Assembly (NCBI RefSeq): GCF_001279775.1
Contig: NZ_LGDG01000260.1
Location: 62,001 to 126,000, forward strand
Reading direction: 5' to 3'
DNA: 64,000 bases
From: Streptomyces sp. MMG1533
GTDB taxonomy: Bacteria; Actinomycetota; Actinomycetes; Streptomycetales; Streptomycetaceae
The first letter of the stretch is position 1; each line of letters opens with the position of its first letter. The notes below the pieces were generated by a model, which had not been told where the DNA came from, did no database searches, and was given only the letters and a program-made list of their open reading frames with translations. Positions 37,754 to 46,945 of the stretch are shown piece after piece. The position numbers and the translations under genes are program-made.

Positions 37754-38917
37754 ATGGCTGACAGCCCTACCCTCCCCCAGCCTCCGGCCGGGGGGACCCC
37801 CAACGTCCTCGTCGTCGGCGGAGGCACCTCCGGAAACGCCCTGACCGTCCTGCTGCGCCGGGCCGGGATCGCCGTCGACCTGGTCGAGGCGAGCCCCGAC
37901 TGGAAGGCCGCCGCCGGAGCCGGCATCACCCTCCAGGGCAACGCCCTGCGCGTGTTGCGCGAGGTCGGAGTCCTCGACGGCATCGAGAAGGACGGATTCG
38001 CCGCCGAGGGCGTCGCCATCCTCGCCCCCGACGGCACCGTGCTGCACGCCCACGAAGAACTCCGCACGGGCGGCGACGACCTGCCCGCCCACATCGGCAT
38101 GCGGCGCCCCGGACTCCAGCAGCTCCTCATCGACCAGGTACGCGCCTCGGGCGCCGACGTCCGCCTCGGCACCACGGCCACCGCGTTCGAGCAGGACGGC
38201 GAGGGCGTGGACGTCACCTTCTCGGACAGCACGAACCGCCGCTACGACCTGGTGGTCGGCGCCGACGGTCTGCACTCCGCCACCCGCGAGATGATCGGCA
38301 TCACCGACAGGCCCGAGCCCACCGGCATGGGCATCTGGCGCGCCCCCGCGCCCCGCCCGGCCGGGGTCCGCCGCACCGAGATGGTCTACGGCGGCCGCTG
38401 TTTCATCGCCGGGTACTGTCCGACCGGCGAGGACACGGTCTACGCCTATCTCGTGGAACGGCTCCGCGACCGGGCCTCGTTGAACCCGGACACGTACGCC
38501 GACGAGATGCGGGCGCTCAGCGAGGGCTACGACGGCGCGTGGCAGGAGCTCCGCACCGCGTTCACCGACCCGAAGGCCGTGAACTACACCCGCTTCGACC
38601 GGCACCTGGTGGAGGGCCCCTGGCACCGCGGCCGGGTCGTGCTCGTCGGCGACGCCGCCCACGCCTGCCCGCCCACCCTCGCCCAGGGAGCGGCGATGTC
38701 CCTGGAGGACGTCCAGGTCCTCGCCGAGTTGCTGACCGGCCGGGACGACTGGGACGACCGGCTCCTCACCGAATACCACGCCCGACGGCTACCCCGCGTA
38801 CGCATGGTCGTCGACGCCTCCGTCCAGCTCGGCCAGTGGCTGCTCGACGGGGTGCGCGACGCGGACGTACCCGGACTGATCGGCCGCACCATGAACGCGC
38901 TGAAGGAACTCCCGTGA
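37754..38917 (+). CDS. FAD-dependent aromatic-ring monooxygenase (class A)
   Basis: Flavoprotein hydroxylase of 387 residues. FAD-binding motifs are GGGTSGNALTVLLRRAG at the N-terminus (GxGxxG-like), the DG motif VVGADGLHSATREMIG (~residues 168-183) and the GD motif GRVVLVGDAAHACPPTLAQGAAMSLEDV (~292-320). It belongs to the salicylate/3-hydroxybenzoate hydroxylase group. In the cluster it would introduce the hydroxyl that makes a catechol-type substrate for the dioxygenase. The ribosome-binding site AGGAGG is strong. The stop overlaps the next gene's GTG as GTGA. Confidence 0.85.
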   Translation: MADSPTLPQPPAGGTPNVLVVGGGTSGNALTVLLRRAGIAVDLVEASPDWKAAAGAGITLQGNALRVLREVGVLDGIEKDGFAAEGVAILAPDGTVLHAHEELRTGGDDLPAHIGMRRPGLQQLLIDQVRASGADVRLGTTATAFEQDGEGVDVTFSDSTNRRYDLVVGADGLHSATREMIGITDRPEPTGMGIWRAPAPRPAGVRRTEMVYGGRCFIAGYCPTGEDTVYAYLVERLRDRASLNPDTYADEMRALSEGYDGAWQELRTAFTDPKAVNYTRFDRHLVEGPWHRGRVVLVGDAAHACPPTLAQGAAMSLEDVQVLAELLTGRDDWDDRLLTEYHARRLPRVRMVVDASVQLGQWLLDGVRDADVPGLIGRTMNALKELP

Positions 38918-39957
38918 CCGAGCACGTGACCGAGCCTGTCATCGATTCCGTCATCGATTCCGTGTCGGTACCGACGATCGACGTCCACGCCCACCTCCTG
39001 CTCCCGGAGGTGGAGGAGGCCGTCGCCGGCCACCCCGGCCTCGCCGAGGCCCGCGCCCTCGACGCCCGCCGCAACGGACCGGCGGCCCTGACCGTGAACG
39101 GTCCGATGGTCGGCGCACGCGTGCCGAAGCTGACGGACCCCGCGGTGCGGCTGGCGGCCATGGACGCACAGGGCGTGGACATCCAGCTGGTCAGCCCGTC
39201 CCCGTCGCACTACCACTACTGGGCCGAGCCCCAACCGGCCGAGCGGATCTGCCGGTTGGCGAACGAGGGCACCGCAGCACACTGCGCGAAGGCTCCCGAC
39301 CGGCTGCACGGCCTGGGCCTGATCCCGCTCCAGCATCCCGACCTCGCGGTCGGCCTGCTCGACCACGCACTGGATCAGGGGCTGAGGGGCGTGGAGATCT
39401 CCTCGCACGCGCCCGGCCACGAGCTGTCGGATCCCGCGTACGAACCCCTCTGGTCCCGTGCGGAGGAGACGGGCGCCCTGCTCTTCCTGCACCCGTTCGG
39501 CTGCACGCTCGACGAGCGACTGGACCAGTGGTACCTGTCCAACACCGTCGGCCAGCCCACCGAGAACGCGGCCGCCCTCTCCCACCTGATCTTCTCCGGC
39601 GTCCTGGACCGCCATCCGGGCCTGAAGCTGATCGCCGCACACGGAGGCGGATATCTCCCCACCCACATCGGCCGCTCCGACCACGCCTGGCGGGTCCGCC
39701 CCGACGCCCGGGGCTGCTCACAGGAGCCCAGCAGCTACCTGAGGCAGCTGTACTTCGACTCCCTCGTCCACGACCCCCACGTACTGCGGGAGCTGCTGCG
39801 AGCCGCCGGTCCGGAACGGGTCCTGCTCGGCTCCGACTTCCCCTTCGACATGGGCACCGACGACCCGCTCGGCGCACTGCGCGCCGCGGACCTGCCCGAC
39901 CACGACTTCCACTCCGTCCGCGGCGGAAACGCCGCCGCCCTGCTCGACCTCGTCTGA
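38914..39957 (+). CDS. ACMSD-like amidohydrolase (amidohydrolase_2)
   Basis: TIM-barrel metal enzyme of 347 residues in the amidohydrolase_2 family, whose members decarboxylate aminocarboxymuconate semialdehyde, gamma-resorcylate or 5-carboxyvanillate. Metal-binding motif HAH in IDVHAHLLLPEVEE; second-sphere His in LFLHPFGCTLDER; His of the third motif in IAAHGGGYLPTHIGR; metal Asp in VLLGSDFPFDMG. The N-terminus has a short repeated VIDSVIDSV stretch. GTG start overlaps the monooxygenase stop. In the cluster it could decarboxylate a ring-cleavage product or an aromatic acid. Confidence 0.83.
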   Translation: MTEHVTEPVIDSVIDSVSVPTIDVHAHLLLPEVEEAVAGHPGLAEARALDARRNGPAALTVNGPMVGARVPKLTDPAVRLAAMDAQGVDIQLVSPSPSHYHYWAEPQPAERICRLANEGTAAHCAKAPDRLHGLGLIPLQHPDLAVGLLDHALDQGLRGVEISSHAPGHELSDPAYEPLWSRAEETGALLFLHPFGCTLDERLDQWYLSNTVGQPTENAAALSHLIFSGVLDRHPGLKLIAAHGGGYLPTHIGRSDHAWRVRPDARGCSQEPSSYLRQLYFDSLVHDPHVLRELLRAAGPERVLLGSDFPFDMGTDDPLGALRAADLPDHDFHSVRGGNAAALLDLV

Positions 39958-39970
39958 GGAGGAACCCCCC

Positions 39971-40909
39971 ATGAGCAACCGTCTGCTCACCCACCTGCGG
40001 CACGTCGACCTCGCCGTGCCCGACTACGACAAGCAGCTCGACTTCTACGCCGGCGTCTGGGGCCTGACCAAGGTCACCGAGGACTCCGGCATCTCCTTCC
40101 TCGCCGCCGAGGGCAGCCCCGAGCAATACGTCGTGCGGCTGCGCAAGGCCGACGAGAAGCGCCTCGACCTGGTCTCCTACGGCGCCGGGAGCACGGCCGA
40201 CGTCGACACCCTGGCCGAGCAACTCCTCGCCGGGGGCGTGCGGTTGATCTCCCAGCCGGGCAAGGTGGACACCCCTGGCGGCGGCTACGGCTTCCGCTTC
40301 TTCGACGTCGACGGGCGCACCATCGAGGTCTTGGCCGACGTCGAGGTCAGGCAGCACCGCAGGATCGAGGAGAAGGAGTCGATCCCGGTCAAGCTGTCGC
40401 ACGTCGTCCTCAACTCGCCGGACCTCGACAGGACACGCGAGTGGTACGAACGCCACCTCGGCTTCCGCCACTCCGACACACTCAGCTCGCCGCACGTCGG
40501 TGACGTCATGCACTTCATGCGGATCAGCAACCAGCATCACTCCATGGCCATCGCCAAGGGCCCGCACACCTCGCTGCACCACGTCTCCTTCGAGATGCGC
40601 GGCATCGACGAGTACATGCGCGGCTCCGGCCGCGTGATGCGGGCCGGCTTCCAGAAGGTCTGGGGTCCGGGCCGGCACATGGCGGGCGACAACACGTTCA
40701 CGTACTTCCTCGACCCGCACGGCAACACCGTCGAGTACACCACCGAGCTGGAAGTGCTGGACGAGGACACCTGGCACCCGCACGTCTACGACTTCTCCAA
40801 GCCCGAGGTCACCGACCAGTGGGGCACCGCGAACCCGATGAACGAACTGGTCGCCAAGGAGTCGTTCAACGACGTCGACCGCGGCTGCTTCGTGGCCCCG
40901 CCGGTCTGA
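39971..40909 (+). CDS. Two-domain extradiol (type I, VOC) dioxygenase
   Basis: Vicinal-oxygen-chelate protein of 312 residues with two domains, resembling 2,3-dihydroxybiphenyl or catechol 2,3-dioxygenases. Domain 1 starts LTHLRHVDLAVPDYDKQLDFYAGVWGL. Domain 2 retains the iron ligands expected of an active ring-cleavage enzyme: His in KLSHVVLNSPDLDRTREWYE, His in TSLHHVSFEMRG, and Glu in GNTVEYTTELEV. TFTYFLDPHGNTVEY is a classic active-site strand. It would open a catechol ring next to the hydroxyls, producing the meta-cleavage product for the FAH-type hydrolases. Confidence 0.85.
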   Translation: MSNRLLTHLRHVDLAVPDYDKQLDFYAGVWGLTKVTEDSGISFLAAEGSPEQYVVRLRKADEKRLDLVSYGAGSTADVDTLAEQLLAGGVRLISQPGKVDTPGGGYGFRFFDVDGRTIEVLADVEVRQHRRIEEKESIPVKLSHVVLNSPDLDRTREWYERHLGFRHSDTLSSPHVGDVMHFMRISNQHHSMAIAKGPHTSLHHVSFEMRGIDEYMRGSGRVMRAGFQKVWGPGRHMAGDNTFTYFLDPHGNTVEYTTELEVLDEDTWHPHVYDFSKPEVTDQWGTANPMNELVAKESFNDVDRGCFVAPPV

Positions 40910-40998
40910 CCGGCCGATACTCCGGCCTCCGACCCTCTGGCCTTCCGGCCCTCTGACCCTCCGGTCCTCCGACCTTCCGCCCCGCAGGGTCCACAGGC

Positions 40999-41055
40999 GC
41001 CCGGGGGCGCGGCGATCCCCTGTCAAGGCCCTGACTGCCCGCCGCGCCCCCGGGC
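40999..41055 (+). terminator. Perfect 15-bp hairpin between dioxygenase and second FAH gene
   Basis: GCCCGGGGGCGCGGC and GCCGCGCCCCCGGGC pair around a 27-nt loop. It sits in the 213-bp gap after the dioxygenase gene and is the second strong hairpin in this operon, so the block may be split into segments with different mRNA stability. Confidence 0.5.
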
Positions 41056-41066
41056 CTTCGCACTCG

Positions 41067-41106
41067 CCTTCCCGCCTTCCCGCCTTCCCGCCTTCCCGCC
41101 TTCCCT
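41067..41106. repeat. 8-bp tandem repeat (CCTTCCCG)5
   Basis: Five direct copies of CCTTCCCG (last copy with one mismatch) end 16 bp before the second FAH gene. The tract can expand or contract by slippage and lies where it could alter leader length. Confidence 0.8.
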
Positions 41107-41122
41107 CCGACAGGACCCTTCC

Positions 41123-42097
41123 ATGCGTTTCGCCTCGTACGAGTACCGCGACCGAAGACGACAGGTGGCCGTCGTCGAAGCGGACGGCACGCTCTACCCC
41201 CTGCCCGGCGTCGACTCCCTGACCGGCCTGCTCGCCGAGGGAGGCGGTCTGCCCGAACTACTCGACGCGGGCTCCGCGAAACTCGACGTCCCGGCCGGTC
41301 CCCACGTCTCCGAGGTACGACTGCTGCCGCCCCTCCAGCCGCCCACCGTGCGGGACTTCGTCACCTTCGAGGAACACGTCGAGGGCATACGGCGGTCCGT
41401 GGACGGAGCCGCCGGAGTGCCCGAGCAGTGGTACGCGGCCCCGACGTTCTACTTCACCAACCCGTACGCGGTGTACGGCCCGCACGACGACATCCCCGTG
41501 CCCCCGGGTTCGAGCGTGCTCGACTTCGAGCTCGAAGTCGCCGCCGTGATCGGGAAGGAGGGCCGCGACCTCACCCCCGAGCAGGCCCGCGACCACATCG
41601 TCGGCTACACCGTCTTCAACGACTGGTCCGCCCGCGACCTGCAGTCCGCCGAGATGAGGGTGGGCCTCGGCCCGTGCAAGGGCAAGGACACCGCCACCAC
41701 CCTCGGCCCGTACCTGGTCACCGCCGACGAGCTGGAGAAGTACCGCGACGAGGACGGCTTCCTGCGCCTGGCGCTGACCGCCGAGATCAACGGCGAGGTG
41801 GTCGGCAAGGACCTGCTGTCCAACATGAGCTGGACCTTCGAGGAGATGACCGCCTACGCCTCGCGCGGGACCTGGGTGCGTCCCGGCGACGTCCTCGGCT
41901 CCGGCACCTGCGGCAACGGCGGCTGTCTGGCGGAACTGTGGGGTGTACGAGGCCGGCGGGACCCGGCACCGCTGAGGCCCGGCGACACGGTCACGCTCAC
42001 CGTGGAAGGCATCGGCAGCGTCTCCAACACCGTGGTGACCGGCCCCGGCCCCGTATCGCTCCCGGTCGCCCGGCGCCGCCCCAGGGAGCGGCCGTGA
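41123..42097 (+). CDS. Fumarylacetoacetate hydrolase-fold protein (second copy)
   Basis: FAH-superfamily protein of 324 residues, only distantly similar to the copy at 35640. Core motifs: PTVRDFVTFEEHVEGIRR, the metal-binding FELEVAAVIGKEGRDLTPEQARDHIVGYTVFNDWSARDLQ, and WVRPGDVLGSGTCGNGGCLAELWG. N-terminal domain begins MRFASYEYRDRRRQVAVVE. Two non-identical FAH enzymes in one operon suggest two successive hydrolytic or hydration steps. The 3' end overlaps the SDR start as GTGA. Confidence 0.85.
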   Translation: MRFASYEYRDRRRQVAVVEADGTLYPLPGVDSLTGLLAEGGGLPELLDAGSAKLDVPAGPHVSEVRLLPPLQPPTVRDFVTFEEHVEGIRRSVDGAAGVPEQWYAAPTFYFTNPYAVYGPHDDIPVPPGSSVLDFELEVAAVIGKEGRDLTPEQARDHIVGYTVFNDWSARDLQSAEMRVGLGPCKGKDTATTLGPYLVTADELEKYRDEDGFLRLALTAEINGEVVGKDLLSNMSWTFEEMTAYASRGTWVRPGDVLGSGTCGNGGCLAELWGVRGRRDPAPLRPGDTVTLTVEGIGSVSNTVVTGPGPVSLPVARRRPRERP

Positions 42098-42846
42098 CCG
42101 CCGGCCTCCGTCCCGAGCGGCTCCTGGGCAAGGTCGTCGTGGTGACGGGCGCGGCGGCCGGCCAGGGCGCCGCGGAGGCCCAGGCACTGACCCGGGAGGG
42201 CGCCCGGGTGATCGCCACCGACGTCACGGAGGCACCCGGCTGCCGCCGCCTGGACGTCACCAGCGAGAAGGACTGGGCGGAGCTCGCCGCCGACCTGCGC
42301 GAGGCGTACGGACAGGTGCACGGCTTGGTCAACAACGCGGGCGTCACCTGGCGCGCCCGCATCGACGAGGTACGTCCCGAGGACATGGCGCGGGTCCACG
42401 CGGTCAATGTCACCGGTCCGCTCCTGGGCATCCAGCACCTGGTGCCGTTGATGCGCGCGGGGGCGTCGATCGTGAACGTCGGTTCGTCGGCGGCGCTGAC
42501 CGCCCACTACCCGGTCGCGTACACGGCGAGCAAGTGGGCGCTGCGCGGCCTGTCGAGGACCGCCGCCATGGAACTGGGGCGCCGCGGCATCCGCGTGAAC
42601 ACCGTCCACCCCGGCTTCATCGAGACGGACATGACCGCCTCCGCGGCGCCGGCGTTCCGCGAGGCGAACCTCCTCGGGACGCCGCTCGGCCGCACCGGGA
42701 CGGTCGACGACATCGCCCCGCTCGTGGTGTTCCTGCTGTCCGACGACGCGTCCTTCATCACCGGAGCTGAGATCCCGGTCGACGGCGGCCTCACCTCGCA
42801 CGGCGGCGCCAAGCCGATCTCGGACGCCCTGCGCACAGACGCCTGA
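42094..42846 (+). CDS. Short-chain dehydrogenase/reductase of the catabolic operon
   Basis: Classical SDR of 250 residues. The cofactor motif is VVTGAAAGQGAAEAQAL (the second Gly of TGxxxGxG is retained), NNAG is in HGLVNNAGVTW, the catalytic Ser is in SIVNVGSSAALTAHYP, and Tyr/Lys in AYTASKWALRG. The C-terminal PVDGG motif (GAEIPVDGGLTSHGG) is the usual SDR end. ATDVTEAPG after the second strand favours NAD+. It probably oxidises a hydroxy intermediate. GTG start overlapping the FAH stop. Confidence 0.86.
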   Translation: MTAGLRPERLLGKVVVVTGAAAGQGAAEAQALTREGARVIATDVTEAPGCRRLDVTSEKDWAELAADLREAYGQVHGLVNNAGVTWRARIDEVRPEDMARVHAVNVTGPLLGIQHLVPLMRAGASIVNVGSSAALTAHYPVAYTASKWALRGLSRTAAMELGRRGIRVNTVHPGFIETDMTASAAPAFREANLLGTPLGRTGTVDDIAPLVVFLLSDDASFITGAEIPVDGGLTSHGGAKPISDALRTDA

Positions 42847-42882
42847 GCAGCACCAACGGAAGACAGAAAGGCCCTTTCACCC

Positions 42883-43638
42883 ATGGACAAGGTCTGCGCG
42901 AGCGCCGCGGAGGCGGTCGCCGACATCCCCGACGGGGCGTCCCTGGCCGTCGGCGGCTTCGGCCTCAGCGGCATCCCCGCCGTGCTCATCCAGTCCCTCC
43001 ACGCCCAGGGCACCACGGGCCTGAAGGTCGTGTCGAACAACTGCGGGGTCGACGCGCACGGACTGGGAGTCCTGCTGGCCGACGGCCGGATCGCCCGGGT
43101 CACGGGCAGTTACGTGGGCGAGAACAAGGAGTTCGCCCGCCAGTACCTGTCGGGCGAACTGGAGGTGGAGCTGGTGCCACAGGGCACGCTGGCCGAGCGG
43201 ATGCGCGCCGGCGGAGCGGGCATCCCCGCCTTCTACACCCCCGCAGGGGTGGGCACCCAGGTCGCCCGTGGCGGACTGCCCTGGCGCCACGCGGCCGACG
43301 GCACGGTCGCCGTGGCCTCCCCGCCCAAGGAGACCCGCGACTTCACAGGCCGCACGTACGTACTTGAGCACGGCATCACCACCGACTTCGCCCTCGTGCG
43401 GGCCCGGCGCGGCGACCGCCACGGGAACCTGGTCTTCCGCAAGTCCGCCGCCAACTTCAACCCTCTCGCCGCGATGGCCGGCCGGATCACCGTCGCCGAG
43501 GTCGAAGAGCTCGTGGAGCCGGGCGAATTGAGCCCCGACGAGGTGCACCTGCCGGGCGTCTTCGTCCAGCGGATCGTGGCCCTGACTCCCGCTCAGGCCG
43601 CCGACAAGCAAACAGAGAAGAGGACCGTACGCGCATGA
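42883..43638 (+). CDS. 3-oxoacid CoA-transferase, subunit A
   Basis: Alpha subunit of a two-subunit succinyl-CoA:3-ketoacid (or 3-oxoadipate) CoA-transferase, 251 residues. Motifs: [21 protein letters not shown] (the family GxGGF-like block), [46 protein letters not shown], and [21 protein letters not shown]. It would activate the 3-oxo acid produced by the cluster with CoA from succinyl-CoA. The stop overlaps the subunit B start as ATGA, so subunits are made stoichiometrically. Confidence 0.87.
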   Translation: MDKVCASAAEAVADIPDGASLAVGGFGLSGIPAVLIQSLHAQGTTGLKVVSNNCGVDAHGLGVLLADGRIARVTGSYVGENKEFARQYLSGELEVELVPQGTLAERMRAGGAGIPAFYTPAGVGTQVARGGLPWRHAADGTVAVASPPKETRDFTGRTYVLEHGITTDFALVRARRGDRHGNLVFRKSAANFNPLAAMAGRITVAEVEELVEPGELSPDEVHLPGVFVQRIVALTPAQAADKQTEKRTVRA

Positions 43639-44294
43639 GCACCACCCTCGGTACGCACCTGGGCTGGACCCGCGACCAGATGGCGGCCCGCGCCGCCGCC
43701 GAACTAACCGACGGCTCCTACGTCAACCTCGGCATCGGCCTGCCCACCCTGATACCCGGCCACCTCCCACCCGGCGTGCACGTGGTCCTGCACTCGGAGA
43801 ACGGCATCCTGGGCACCGGCCCGTACCCGACCGAGGACGAGGTCGACCCCGACCTGATCAACGCGGGCAAGGAGACGGTGACCGTCCTGCCCGGCGCCGC
43901 CTTCTTCGACTCGGCCCTCTCCTTCGGCATGATCCGCGGCGGCCACATCGACACCGCCGTGCTGGGCGCCATGCAGGTCTCCGCGGCCGGCGACCTGGCC
44001 AACTGGATGATCCCCGGCAAGATGGTCAAGGGCATGGGCGGCGCCATGGACCTGGTCCACGGCGCCCGCCGCGTGATCGTCCTGATGGAACACACCGCCA
44101 AGGACGGCACCCCGAAGATCGTCAAGGAGTGCACCCTCCCACTCACCGGCGAACGATGCGTCCACCGCATCATCACCGACCTCGCCGTCCTCGACGTCAC
44201 ACCGGAGGGCCTCGCGCTCGTGGAATGCGGACCGGGTGTCACCGCCGAGGACATCGCCGCCCGCACCGATGCGGCTGTGATCCGGAGGCCATGA
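43635..44294 (+). CDS. 3-oxoacid CoA-transferase, subunit B
   Basis: Beta subunit of 219 residues carrying the catalytic glutamate in [13 protein letters not shown]. Further motifs: [92 protein letters not shown], and [17 protein letters not shown]. Distinguishing SCOT from 3-oxoadipate transferase (PcaJ) by sequence alone is unsafe. No thiolase follows; the cluster ends here with a terminator palindrome. Confidence 0.87.
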   Translation: MSTTLGTHLGWTRDQMAARAAAELTDGSYVNLGIGLPTLIPGHLPPGVHVVLHSENGILGTGPYPTEDEVDPDLINAGKETVTVLPGAAFFDSALSFGMIRGGHIDTAVLGAMQVSAAGDLANWMIPGKMVKGMGGAMDLVHGARRVIVLMEHTAKDGTPKIVKECTLPLTGERCVHRIITDLAVLDVTPEGLALVECGPGVTAEDIAARTDAAVIRRP

Positions 44295-44316
44295 GCGGTG
44301 AACGGGTCGGCTGTCG

Positions 44317-44336
44317 AGGCCCCTGCGCAGGGGCCT
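44317..44336 (+). terminator. Terminator palindrome after the CoA-transferase genes
   Basis: AGGCCCCTGCGCAGGGGCCT is a perfect 20-bp palindrome 22 bp after the subunit B stop. As an RNA hairpin the central 4 bases form the loop. Confidence 0.55.
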
Positions 44337-44818
44337 GACCCCGCGGGTCCGGGTCCACCGCCTCCGCGTCCCGGTTGCGCTGCGGGCGATGGTACGGACG
44401 GGTGTGGCTCTCCTCCGGAGAAGCTCTGGAGGCGTGGGAGGCGGCAGCCCGTGTCCGGGGGAGGAACTCGAGGCAGGCGTGATGAGCTCCCAGGTTCGGG
44501 CATGCCCGAACCAGCTACCGGGGCAGCGCGCCGGAGCCGCAGACTTTCACTCAAAGGCCGTCGCAGGCCGCCAGACGGCGACCCGCGCAAAGCTCGCCGC
44601 GGAAAACGCCCTCCTATGCGACGACGGCTCCCGGCCCAGCTACTCCCGCGTCAGCGGCCCCACCGCCGACACCGCCGCCGGCCACACCGCCCGCACTCTC
44701 ACCGACCTCGCCGACCACATCGGGCCCTCACCTACGCCGACCTCGGCGACAGCCTCGGCGCCAAGGTTAATCGACAGCTCCCTGCCTTATGCTCGCCACC
44801 GGAATGCGAGACAGCACC
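44337..44818. other. Gene-free boundary region between catabolic block and accessory island
   Basis: No supported gene. A plus-strand frame encodes residues such as RTLTDLADHIG and, one frame over, YADLGDSLGAKVNRQL, possibly pieces of a decayed small protein, but no family is recognised and frames are broken. The boundary also marks a change from the very GC-rich catabolic operon to AT-richer DNA on its right. Confidence 0.4.
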
Positions 44819-46945
44819 TCATGAGAGGAGAGATACGATCTCGCGCAGATCGGTCACCTCACAGTCTGCCCTGGCGCCCGCAGGAAGTGTCATCGCCGGT
44901 GCTGCCTGATCCCGGAAAAGGCACGAAATTGCTCCGGAATTTCGTGCCGCGGTTACGTCAGATTCCACCGAGTCGCCAACCATCAAGATTCTTCCGACCG
45001 GTACGCTGATAAAATTTGCAACTGTTTGCAAGGCGAGGGCATTTGGCTTCCCCAATGTCACGGCCCGCCGCGCCAAGACCTCCTCGGCCGCAGCCACGAT
45101 CCACCCCGATGCCGGCAAAGGTCCGCTTCTCGCCCCGTACCAGCGGTCACGGGCGGTGGCATAGAGTCCCTCCACCCGGCCGGAGATACGCAGCAGCCGC
45201 GCCACGTCCTGATAGCCAAAGCTTTCACTGTAACCGACGACGACAGCGCAGGGAGAGTCTTCTGAGGCAGGAGCGGAAGCCAGGGTTTCGACCGGCATTC
45301 CGAACGAGCGGAACTCTTCAGCCAGAGCACTTCCGTCCTCGACGGTTACGTAATGTCGCCGGTGGCTCTGAGTGGAACGAAGGTGCAGCGCCGCCAAGAA
45401 AGAGCTGGTGAACATATCCTCTCGTTCTGATGGAATTCCGATGTCAGCCAGTCGGTCACAGAGGAACCCGCGGTCGCGGTTCGCATAGTTACTGAGAAAG
45501 CAGACCTTCAGGCCAGCCGCCCGAATCCTCTTGATAACTTCGCCGATATGTGGGATGGGTTCGAAACTTCGCCACACAACGCCGTCCAAGTCGAAGGCAA
45601 CAGCATCAACCCGTTCCCGCATGTTTCCCTGTACCCTTTGCGCGGTCTGCTGCGGATCCGGTCCGGCATGATTCAATTTCGTCATGTGGCTCCTAGGCTC
45701 ATACTCCGACGGGGCACCGGTCTGGACGCGAGAGGAGGCCTTAAGTAACTCAACTTTGTCCGCTCCGGCAGGTGCATCTTCGGGGTAAAGGGGGTCGCTC
45801 CTGTCGAAGATTCTGTCTGTCGCTTTTTCTTTCGAGCTATGAAGGAAAGAAAACACTTTACACTGACCGAAATTCTGGTCGAGCTTACCCCTGTACTCCA
45901 TTGATTTTTCGGAGGCGAGGATTTCCGCAAGCGTGTGATTGCCCAGATCGCCGAGTATCCATGCGTCGTCCAGCGGCTTTCCGTGAATGTTTAATGCCCA
46001 CGGAGAAGCGAGCAGCGTGCCATCGGTGAGGAGCCCAAAGGATTCTCGCATCAGATCGCACGGATTGACACCGTCATCGGTGCCGGCCAGGTGTCGCATG
46101 GCACACTGGAGCTTTATTTTTGGTTTTCCGTACGTGCTTTCCAGCCGCTGCAGGGTGGAGATCGCGTCGAGGTACTGCGCTCTGGTGGGAACCATATCGC
46201 GGCGGAAGGTCCCGCGACCCACCGGAAATAGCCTCATGAGCAGCAGCGTGTCGATGCCGTGCTCGAAAAGCTCACGGTAGATCTGTTCCAGCCGTTCCGG
46301 GCTGCAATTCACAGTGGTGAGCGGGCATTCTGCCCGGACCTTGACGCCCGCTCGAGCGAACCTGGCTGCATGCAAAAGGTTCCGGCTCGCATAATGACGG
46401 GGCCGGAATTCCGGATTGCCATAGCCTGGCGAGTCGAAGGTAAAATTGAGCTCTCCGATGAGCGGAGCGATCTGGTCGGGCTTCCAGGTGATCAGTCCTG
46501 CTCCCGTCGCGGTGAGGGTGACGTTGTCCCGACCGAAGCGAGAGCCTGCCTCGGACATCACCTGTACATTTTCGGGCAGGACCATGGGGTCGCCGCCGGA
46601 GAAGTCGATTTTCGGGTTGTATCCGGAAAGATGGTCCAGGATGCGCATCTTGCCGGCCAGATCGAGCTCGAGATCCCGGCCCTGGCGCCACCGTGCCGCC
46701 TGGACATAGATGCTGTCCTGCCCCGGCTGGTCCGGCACTTGGTCCGTCCGGGACAGTGCATCGGACCTGGTCTCCGTGGTTCCTCGGCGACGGCGAACAT
46801 GCACTGCGTCGACGCTGCACATGGGGCAGTCCCATGGGCACACAAGGGTGAGCGACCAGATCAAGTCGATGCGCGGTAGGTGCGTCAGCGCAGGTGTGTC
46901 AGCGCCTCGACCGGTAGTTGCGGATAACTGGGTTTCAGGCTTCAC
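44819..46945 (-). CDS. Radical SAM / HAD phosphatase fusion protein
   Basis: A 708-residue two-domain protein. Residues ~24-370 form a radical SAM domain: the 4Fe-4S motif CxxxCxxC is CPWDCPMC (Cys36, Cys40, Cys43), the SAM-binding GGE-like motif is FSGGDP (115-120), and a C-terminal Cys pair (281, 296) with Cys362 suggests auxiliary cluster ligands. Residues ~445-708 form a HAD-IIA (NagD-like) hydrolase: nucleophile motif FDLDGVVW (451-458), FLSNYANRDR (motif II), GKPN with the motif III Lys, and GDSVESDV (motif IV). The GTG start overlaps the stop of the caspase/STAND gene as GTGA, so the two are translationally coupled. An internal ATG at 45685 with an AGGAG site could start the HAD part alone. 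The gene is visibly AT-richer than its surroundings. The substrate is unknown. Confidence 0.8.
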   Translation of the reverse strand: MKPETQLSATTGRGADTPALTHLPRIDLIWSLTLVCPWDCPMCSVDAVHVRRRRGTTETRSDALSRTDQVPDQPGQDSIYVQAARWRQGRDLELDLAGKMRILDHLSGYNPKIDFSGGDPMVLPENVQVMSEAGSRFGRDNVTLTATGAGLITWKPDQIAPLIGELNFTFDSPGYGNPEFRPRHYASRNLLHAARFARAGVKVRAECPLTTVNCSPERLEQIYRELFEHGIDTLLLMRLFPVGRGTFRRDMVPTRAQYLDAISTLQRLESTYGKPKIKLQCAMRHLAGTDDGVNPCDLMRESFGLLTDGTLLASPWALNIHGKPLDDAWILGDLGNHTLAEILASEKSMEYRGKLDQNFGQCKVFSFLHSSKEKATDRIFDRSDPLYPEDAPAGADKVELLKASSRVQTGAPSEYEPRSHMTKLNHAGPDPQQTAQRVQGNMRERVDAVAFDLDGVVWRSFEPIPHIGEVIKRIRAAGLKVCFLSNYANRDRGFLCDRLADIGIPSEREDMFTSSFLAALHLRSTQSHRRHYVTVEDGSALAEEFRSFGMPVETLASAPASEDSPCAVVVGYSESFGYQDVARLLRISGRVEGLYATARDRWYGARSGPLPASGWIVAAAEEVLARRAVTLGKPNALALQTVANFISVPVGRILMVGDSVESDVTAARNSGAISCLFRDQAAPAMTLPAGARADCEVTDLREIVSLLS

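Noticed and set aside
35924..38779. A 951-codon minus-strand frame across the catabolic operon
   Set aside because: It spans several well-supported plus-strand genes (FAH, cyclase, monooxygenase) and has no recognisable domain or start signal.
44389..45009. Plus-strand gene of 206 codons in the boundary region
   Set aside because: The frame overlaps the end of the radical SAM-HAD gene, shows no conserved domain, and has no ribosome-binding site.
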